From Neoceratodus forsteri (taxonomy: Eukaryota; Chordata; Ceratodontiformes; Ceratodontidae): a stretch of DNA of 64,000 nucleotides. The notes below the pieces were generated by a model, which made no database searches, had not been told where the DNA came from, and was given only the letters and a program-made list of their open reading frames with translations. The translations under genes were made by a program, and so were the position numbers. Each line of letters starts with the position of its first letter. The stretch's first letter is position 1. The stretch spans positions 173,418,501 through 173,482,500 of the forward strand of contig CM028131.1 of NCBI GenBank assembly GCA_016271365.2, given 5' to 3'. Shown one piece after another: positions 57,420-64,000 of the stretch.

Positions 57420-59970
57420 ATGAGTTCCAATGCCCATAGTCTGGGTAACAAACTTCCTGAACTAGTAACCTTGATGGAAGTGGGAAGCCCGGATATCGTA
57501 GTAGTCACAGAAACATGGTTCACAGAGAACCATGACTGGGATGTAAACATACCAGGATCCACGATCTACAGGAGGGACAGAGAAGGTAAAAGAGGGGGTG
57601 GGGTAGCCCTCTATGTAAGGGACAGGATCAAAGCAACAGAATAAAGGGTAAACAGGGAGGAGAGAAGGCACTGTGGGTCACCTTGAAGACAGGAAATGGC
57701 ACCACAATCCGCATGGGGGTTGTATATAGATCCCCATCTCAGACGGAGGAAATGGACAAGGAAATTAAAGAAGGCATCCTTAGAATGGCAGAAGAAGGAA
57801 CAACATTGTTGATGGGGGACCTGAATATGCCAGATGTTAAATGGAGCACATTTGCTGCAGCCACATCTAAGTGCAGGGTCATTCTCGATGCCCTACAGGA
57901 GGCATGCCTCTGACAGCTAGTGTTGAAATCCAATCAGGAGGGAGCAACCTTAGAACTGGTACTCTCAAATAGGGACAGAAAGAGGATCTTGGATTTAGAA
58001 GTGGGTAGCAATCTGGGAACAAGAGACCACTAAAGAGTGTGGCTCACGATAAACTGAGTCATAGAGTCAAGTCATACAAAAGTGAGGATACTTGACTCTA
58101 GGAGGGCTGACTTTGGCAAAATGGGAGAGTGCCTAAGGAATGCACTAGCAAATGGACAGGAAGGAGCATGTGGGGTGGAGGAACAATGGGGGAATAATGG
58201 GGAAAAATCAAAACTGCCATCACAGAGTTAACAAGCCTTTGTGTGAAGCAAATCACCAAAACAAAACAAATGAAAAAACAACAATGGTTTTCAAAAGAGG
58301 TGGCAGGGAAGGTTAGGGAGAAAAAGGTAGCATTCAGGAAGTATAATGAATCACAGAAGGTGCAGGACAGAGAACTGTATCGGTTAAAACAAAAGGAAGC
58401 AGGAAAGACAGTCAGAATAGCAAAGGCCCAAAGTGAGGAAAAGGTAGCCAACTCAGTTAAGAATGGGGATAAAACCTTTTATAGGTACATTAGGGAGCAA
58501 AGAAAGACCAAGGGAGGGATAGTGAGGCTTAATAAAGTGGAAAGTGGTTGGGAAGAGGATGACAATGAAAAAGGAGAGATACTGAATGAATACTTTTGCT
58601 CAGTATTCACAAAAGAAGAGGAGGAAGAGGTACCTAAACCAAACAATAGTAGCACTCTGGATAGGAGAGTTAATACCAGTCCATTCACAGAAGAAAAGGT
58701 CCTACAAGAACTCCTAGAACTGAAGGTGGACAAAGCAATGGGGTCTTACAGGATTCACCCCAGAATTCTAAAAGAACTAAGGGGCAAACTAGTAACACCA
58801 TTGACTACCCTTTTTTACAAATCATGGGAAGATGGTGTGGTATCTCAGGACTGGAAGATGGTGGATGTGAGTCCTCTTCACAAAAGTGGGAGCAAGGCAG
58901 ATGCAGGAAACTACAGACCTGTTAGTTTGACCTCAGTAGTAGGGAATATGATGGAATCACTTCTGAAAGAGACAATTGTTAAGTACCTGGAGGCCAACGG
59001 GGCACAGGACCCCAGGCAGCATGGATTCACAGCAGGAAGATCATGTCAGATGAATCTAATAGATTTCTTTGACTGGGTGACCAAAATAGTAGACCAGGGA
59101 GGGGCTGTGGATATGGTCTACATAGACTTTAGCAAGGCGTTTGACACAGTCCCACATACAAGATTAATAAACAAGTTAGCCAGCCTGGTAGTGGGTCCCA
59201 GAGTTATAGCCTGGGAAAAAAATTGGCTGGATGACAGAGAGTAGTAGTAAATGCAGTCCTTTCCGAAGAAAGGTGGGTTACTAGCCAGGTACCGCGGAGT
59301 TCAGTACTGGGACTGGACCTCTTTAATGTCTTTATAGGTGACATTGTGGAGGGGTTAGAAGGAAACATATGCTTCTTTGCAGATGACACAACAATCTGTA
59401 ACAGGGTTGATACACAAGGGGGTTGAAAAGATGAGAAGGGACTTGGCAAGGTTGAAGTAATGATCAAATGTATGGCAGTTTCAGTTCAATGCAAAGAAGT
59501 GCAAAGTAAGGCACTTGGGAAACAAAAACCCAGGGGAAGAGTATGCAATGGGGGGTACTAACAACAACAAAAACGGAAAGGGATCTGGGGGTAGTCATAT
59601 CAGATGACCTAAAGGTAAGCAAGCAATGTGAGAAGGCAGTAAGGAGGGCTGGGGGAGACGTGAATGCATAAGAAGAGGCATCACCAGTAGAAAACAGGAA
59701 GTTGTTATCCCTCCGACAGGCAGTTGGTAAGACCCCATCTGGAGTACTGCATGCAGTTCTGGAGACCCCAACTTGGCAAGGACATAGACAGGATGGATGT
59801 GGTCCAGAGGAGGGCAACCAGAATGATACATGTTCTGTACCAGAAGCCATACAAAGAGAGACTAAAGGAGCTTAATATGTTTACCCTTGATGAAGGAAGG
59901 GGGAGGGGTGACATGACAGAGGAGGTAGTGGGGTCAAAAACAGTGGGAGAATTCAAGAATGCTTGGGACA
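57420..59970 (+). pseudogene. CR1 ORF2 (endonuclease and reverse transcriptase)
   Basis: Endonuclease: SSNAHSLGNKLPEL, PDIVVVTETWF, GGGVALYVRD, MGVVYRSPSQ, LLMGDLNMPDV, LELVLSN, GTRDH. RT (open 58,243-59,244): KAMGSYRIHPRILK, VSPLHKSGSKADAGNYRPVSLTS, QHGFTAGRSCQ, VYIDFSKAFDTVPH. FADD at 59,376-59,387 is intact but in a shifted frame. Tail: MVRPHLEYCMQFWRPQLGKD, QRRATRMIHVL. Some C-terminal sequence (the RKYFF block) is missing near 59,915. Confidence 0.9.
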
Positions 59971-60188
59971 GACATAATGCAATTATAGTAGGGGGGTAGG
60001 AGGAAGTAGGCTGTTGGTTAACTAGGATCTGCAGCTTATCCAATAGGTAGAGAAATGGGCTGACTGGGTGGGCCAAGCAGTCCTTATCTTCTGTCAAAGT
60101 CTATGTTTCTGTGTTTTCTATGTTTCTATATAACGCCACATTTCTCTACTTTTGTGATGTTAAGTTGAACTGTAACTGGTGCATGAGA

Positions 60189-60191
60189 GAG

Positions 60192-60249
<58 letters not shown>

Positions 60250-60270
60250 GAGATGGATGGATGGATGGAT
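60189..60270. repeat. (GATA)n(GATG)n microsatellite
   Basis: About 14 uninterrupted GATA units, then GATG units. It follows the CR1 end and a short R-like stretch (60,120-60,185). Confidence 0.95.
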
Positions 60271-60559
60271 TACCTTACTAGGCACATGCTCTTTAAATGA
60301 CTTTTAGAATTACTTTTATAAGAACTGAAAGAAGATAGTTGTTTAAACATTCTGTTGTTTATTTTATGTTACTTGACAATACTGCTTTCTAACCAAGGAA
60401 AATGTGGTTGAATTTTGTACACCGGTTTGACGACTTTCCTAAATGCATAGTGAGAAACATCAGATATTACAATATTTATAAACGCTAAAAGTCATTGGAA
60501 ACTATGAATCTTGTTAAAAGTACTGAAGAATTAAATATGCATTATAAATGCAAAATATA

Positions 60560-63500
60560 ATTTTTTTTATTTTATTTATTTATTGAATAATCAGTTTTAC
60601 AACCTTTGAGTCAGAGACTCGTTTACAAAGGTACCTTGTCACAAGGGGGGGAAGACAACAATTAAGTGCGGATTTAGACAGAGGTTACATACAGGTGAGA
60701 TACATACATACGTTGAGTTACACGCATCATTATATACACACAGTTGTTACAGTTGCAGTAGTTACAGTTGCCCAGTCGTCCATGGAGCACAGAGGACTTA
60801 GGGAGCTATTCGAGACAGGGATATGTTCCACTACAGGCATTTACAGCACCGGCTGTCAATAATGTGTTTACGGAGGGATATTTTGAACCGGCCAATCCCG
60901 GGGATCTTTGCTATTCCCTCAGGAAGGTGGTTAAACCAGGCCGGGGCTTTATGACTGAAGGATCTTTGGCAGAGAGGTCCTTGTCCTGGGTACTAGGAAG
61001 GTGGCTTTGGTGGAGTTCTGAGGTTAGCACCGGCCGGACTGCTGGTTGCAGGGATGAGACCCCTGGTGGGCATAACCCAGACAGGGATTTTTTAGCCAGA
61101 AGGCAGGTGTGGTATTTCAGCCGTTCCTCAAGAGTGAGTATGTCAGTGGCAGAGTATAGCAGGCAAGTGTGAGTTCTGCTGTGGGTGCCGGTCAGGAGCC
61201 TACAGGCTTTGTTAATAGAGGTCTGGACTTTAGATGAGGCGGAAGGTCTGCCGCTGCATATATTGGAAGTCCGTGTCGGCCAGAGACAACACAGATGAGG
61301 TGATGGCCAATTTTAAGGCAGATTCTGGGAGGCAGTCTTTGTGGCGGTAAAGGAGCCCTATCCTGGAGTTCATGGCTGAGGACAGGGTTTTAGATGGGTG
61401 TGGAATGTAAAGCCTGCATCAAAAGTAATGCCCAGGTACTTATATGTTGTTACCTGCTCAAGTGGGACGAGTGTGCTAGGGGTGATGAGAAGGGGTATCC
61501 TTGGCTATTTTGCGATGTGCGAACAGCATTGACTTTGTTTTTCAGGTTCAGTACTAGCCGATGGTTACTGAACCATTTTTCAACTTGGAGGAATGTGCTT
61601 TGCAGCGTGCTTTGGAGTAGCAGCGGGTCTGAGTGTGATGCTAAGATCACTGCATCATCGCGTAAAGCAGTATTTTGTTGGAGCAGGAGCTTGGAAGGGT
61701 GTTTAGGAAGAGACTGAAAAGAGTGGGTCCAAGGATGGAGCCTTGCGGGACCCCTGAGAGTACCGGTAGGCTGGTGGAGAAGGTCCTATTTAGCTTAACT
61801 CTTTGGGATCTGTTGTGCAGGTAGCTTGAGAACCAATTCAGGGGCGGATGAAAATCCCAGTTGGCTGAGGAGTTTAACAGCAGGGGTGGCACAGTGTCAA
61901 AGGCCTTGGATAGGTCGATGAAAACTGCCCCTGCAAAATGACCTTTATCAAGCGCAGAGTGTATATAGTGGGAGAATTCCAGAAGCGCAGTGGATGTGCT
62001 GTGGCCCGGACGAAACCCATGCTGCTCAGGACATAGGATGTCGTATTTAGACAGGTATTCTACTAGCTGAGTGGATACTATTTTTTCCAAGGCTTTGGAG
62101 AGGGGGGGAAGGATAGAGATAGGCCTGTAGTTATTTGGTAGTGTTCGGTCCCCAGACTTATGGATGGGGGTGACTTCGGCCTGTTTCCATGCTTCTGGGA
62201 ATTGGCCAAGGCATAGAGATCTATTAATGGCAATCGTGAGGGGGATTAGCATGACCTCCAGCGTGAGGCTTAAGCATCCTGGAGTCAAGAGGGTCATTAC
62301 TTGGTTTTATGAAAGCAGATTTTAGTAGAGAAGGCTTGGCATCATGGGGTGAGATCGTCCGGAAGTGGAATAGTGGCCGGGAGGTGAGTGTGTGGGTGGG
62401 CAAGGGGACAGGGTCAGAGAATTGGGCAGGGAGAACTGCACTTAAGTCCGTGAAAGTTTTATTCAGGCAGTCTGCGATATATGATTGGTCTGTCGAGACT
62501 GCCCCATTTATGGCAATCTGAGACGGTGGGGGGGAGCGGGTTTTGCCATTCAGTTCTTTAATATTGTCCCAGAAGGCTCTGGCTGAGCCCCAGGAGGATG
62601 TCAAAGCAGCCTGATAGTGTCTGGCTTTCGCTTGCTTGATGGCCCAGGTGCATTGGTTGCGAGCAGCTCTATGAAGCTTGCCTGTCTGCCACCCGACCAG
62701 ACTCATTTGCTATGTGCCAGAGATTGTCTCTCTGTTTTAGTTGCTGGATCAGTGCAGGGGATATCCATGCAGATCCATTTTTTTTAGATGTGGTGATGGG
62801 GGCAAATAGGTCGCAGGCATTGTTGAAGGCCCTAGTGAGGTAAGTTAAAACAGAATTTATGTCAGATGCTATGGTCATTGGAGTCCAATCGACTTGTGCG
62901 AGGTGATGTTTGAGGTTGTCAAGACCCCTGGGGAGAAATCTGTGTCGAGGGGTGCTGCAGCACTCAGGGCTGAGTGTGGGGGAGGACCAGAAGCAGATGA
63001 CAGGGGAGTGGTCACTAAGTGAGTCCGCTAGGACTTTTACAGATTCCAACTTGTGTGGCCTATTGGAAAGAACTATGTCCAGGAGGGAGCTAGTTCCCTT
63101 CGCTTGGTTAAGTCTGGTGGGCTGAGTGACCATTTGAGAGAGGTCAAGGGCTGCAAGCTCGTCTTTTATATTGTCAGACGAGGGGCTGAGCCAGTTGGTG
63201 TTTAGGTCTCCCAAGATTAGTTGTTCAGCCTTTTGAGGTAAGGTGGATAGATAGTCTAAGAGGGAGATGATTGCTAAATTTTTGGTACTTGGGGGTATGT
63301 ATGCCGTGGTTAGGTATAGGGGGCCACTACCAGGGTGTGGGGTGATTTTTAGAGTAATGGCTTGTGCCCCATGGTTGAGCTCAGGGATTGGGAGTGCATG
63401 ACCTAGGACTGAGTTACGCAAATAGATTCTGCACCCCTCCACGCTTGCCCATCCTATCAGCCCTGAAGAGGGAGAAGCCTGGGAGGGAGACAGCTGAGTC

Positions 63501-63960
63501 AGGTGTAAGCTGGGAAAGCCAGGTTTCCACTAGCATAAGAATGTCAGGAGAATATTGTGCAACCCAGCATTGGAGTGCTGCGGTTTTCTTGGGGAGACTA
63601 CATATGTTCATAAAAGCAATTCGGAGACCTTTGCCAGGGGTGTGCCGAGGCATGGCCGAGTTGCCAGGCCAGGGTTTGGGTGCACATTTCCTGAGAGCAG
63701 GAGAAGCAGGGCAATAAGGCGTTTCATAGAGGGCGTTTGCTGTAGGTGGGGTGCTTTGCAGCTGCCATGTCATTATATGGGAGGTGCAGGATGGGGAGAG
63801 TGACTAGTACTGGAGACACTAGAGAGGAGAGAGACCATCTGTGACAGAGTTCATGGTACAGAGGGTTGTGAATTAGCGGAGGGTGGGTGGGGTAGTGTGG
63901 TAGTCCAGAGTTCGGGAAGGGTTTGGGGGATGGACTGATAGGCGGACAGGCAATAAGCTG
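60560..63960 (-). mobile_element. L2/Rex-like LINE (copy 2), minus strand
   Basis: Same family and orientation as 43,725-47,440. 3' end: GGTACCTTTGTAAACGAG followed by an AATAAATAAATAAAATAAAA tail near 60,560. The 5' end lies near or beyond 63,960. 60,271-60,560 is AT-rich with nothing recognised. Confidence 0.85.
60770..63773 (-). pseudogene. L2/Rex-like ORF2 (endonuclease and RT), copy 2
   Basis: From 63,773 down: MNICSLPKK, LMLVETWLS, GGVQ, ITLKITPHPGSGPLYLTTAYIPP, LILGDLNTNWLSPSS, SLSDHSPVICFW, WISPALIQQLKQRDNLWHIANE (open 63,442-62,669), linker (62,706-62,224), RT (62,297-61,647): VTPIHKSGDRTLPNNYRPISIL, EQHGFRPGHSTSTALLEF, VFIDLSKAFDTVP, SGVPQGSILGPTLFSLFLN. YADD loses one base near 61,660, shifting the frame. 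The C-terminal block runs on to about 60,770. Catalytic order is complete; a few changes disable it. Confidence 0.88.
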
Positions 63961-64000
63961 TGTGGAAAACAGGGTATGTGTGTGGAGGGACTGAGGTTCG

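Larger units (their letters stand above)
56380..60130 (+). mobile_element. CR1 LINE, near full length
   Basis: Contains a CR1-type ORF1 with SGNH-esterase motifs, a complete-order ORF2, and a 3' UTR ending GTCTATGTTTCTGTGTTTTCTATG with tandem 8-mers. The 5' end is not clear: the coiled-coil-like segment LSALKEEVAHLQAD begins near 56,390. It is the reference for the shorter CR1 copies at 9.1, 10.3, 30-32 and 37-39 kb. Confidence 0.88.

Noticed and set aside
1..64000. CRISPR array, bacterial operons or riboswitches
   Set aside because: Repeats are microsatellites, satellites and transposons. Gene structure, introns and element content are eukaryotic.
1..64000. A host protein-coding gene
   Set aside because: Every frame with recognisable motifs belongs to a transposable element. 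Exons shorter than about 50 codons cannot be excluded without transcript data.

Overview
This window looks like intergenic DNA from a large, transposon-rich vertebrate genome. I found no convincing host protein-coding gene, rRNA or functional tRNA gene. Almost everything recognisable is a decayed mobile element. The mix (L1, Tx1-clade, CR1 with an SGNH-esterase ORF1, L2/Rex-like LINEs, a Penelope-like GIY-YIG endonuclease, tRNA-headed SINEs, PIF/Harbinger with Myb-like partners, a probable Helitron) fits an amphibian, lungfish, coelacanth or cartilaginous-fish type of genome. The taxon cannot be fixed from sequence alone.

Layout. 0-3 kb: copies of an interspersed non-autonomous repeat (R family), simple repeats, and a 355-bp insertion holding a hammerhead-like fold. 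3.2-9.1 kb: an L2/Rex-like LINE on the minus strand split by an L1 (3,817-8,165) with exact 16-bp target duplications. 9.1-11.5 kb: CR1 3' ends in both orientations and another R copy. 11.3-22.6 kb: a three-level nest in which a SINE was hit by a Tx1-clade LINE (11,541-22,523), itself hit by an L1 (14,815-19,843). 22.6-34.4 kb: R-family copies, a 5'-truncated Penelope-like element, foldback elements, CR1 fragments and a tRNA-SINE. 34.6-37 kb: an unusual array of palindromic motifs plus a 202-bp tandem repeat. 37.3-43 kb: a CR1 copy and a 5'-truncated L1. 43.2-49.3 kb: pieces of a probable Helitron-type protein gene split by an L2/Rex-like LINE. 49.3-55.6 kb: a compositional island with a HARBI1-type transposase and two different Myb/SANT-like genes. 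56.4-60.1 kb: the most complete CR1 (ORF1 and ORF2). 60.6-64 kb: a second copy of the L2/Rex-like LINE.

The elements relate to each other by insertion history, not by operons or shared pathways. Target-site duplications and interrupted reading frames give a relative timeline: SINE before Tx1 before L1; L2/Rex-like LINE before L1; CR1 before the 456-bp foldback element. All coding regions carry stops or frameshifts and are called pseudogenes. Coordinates of decayed ends are approximate unless target duplications are given.
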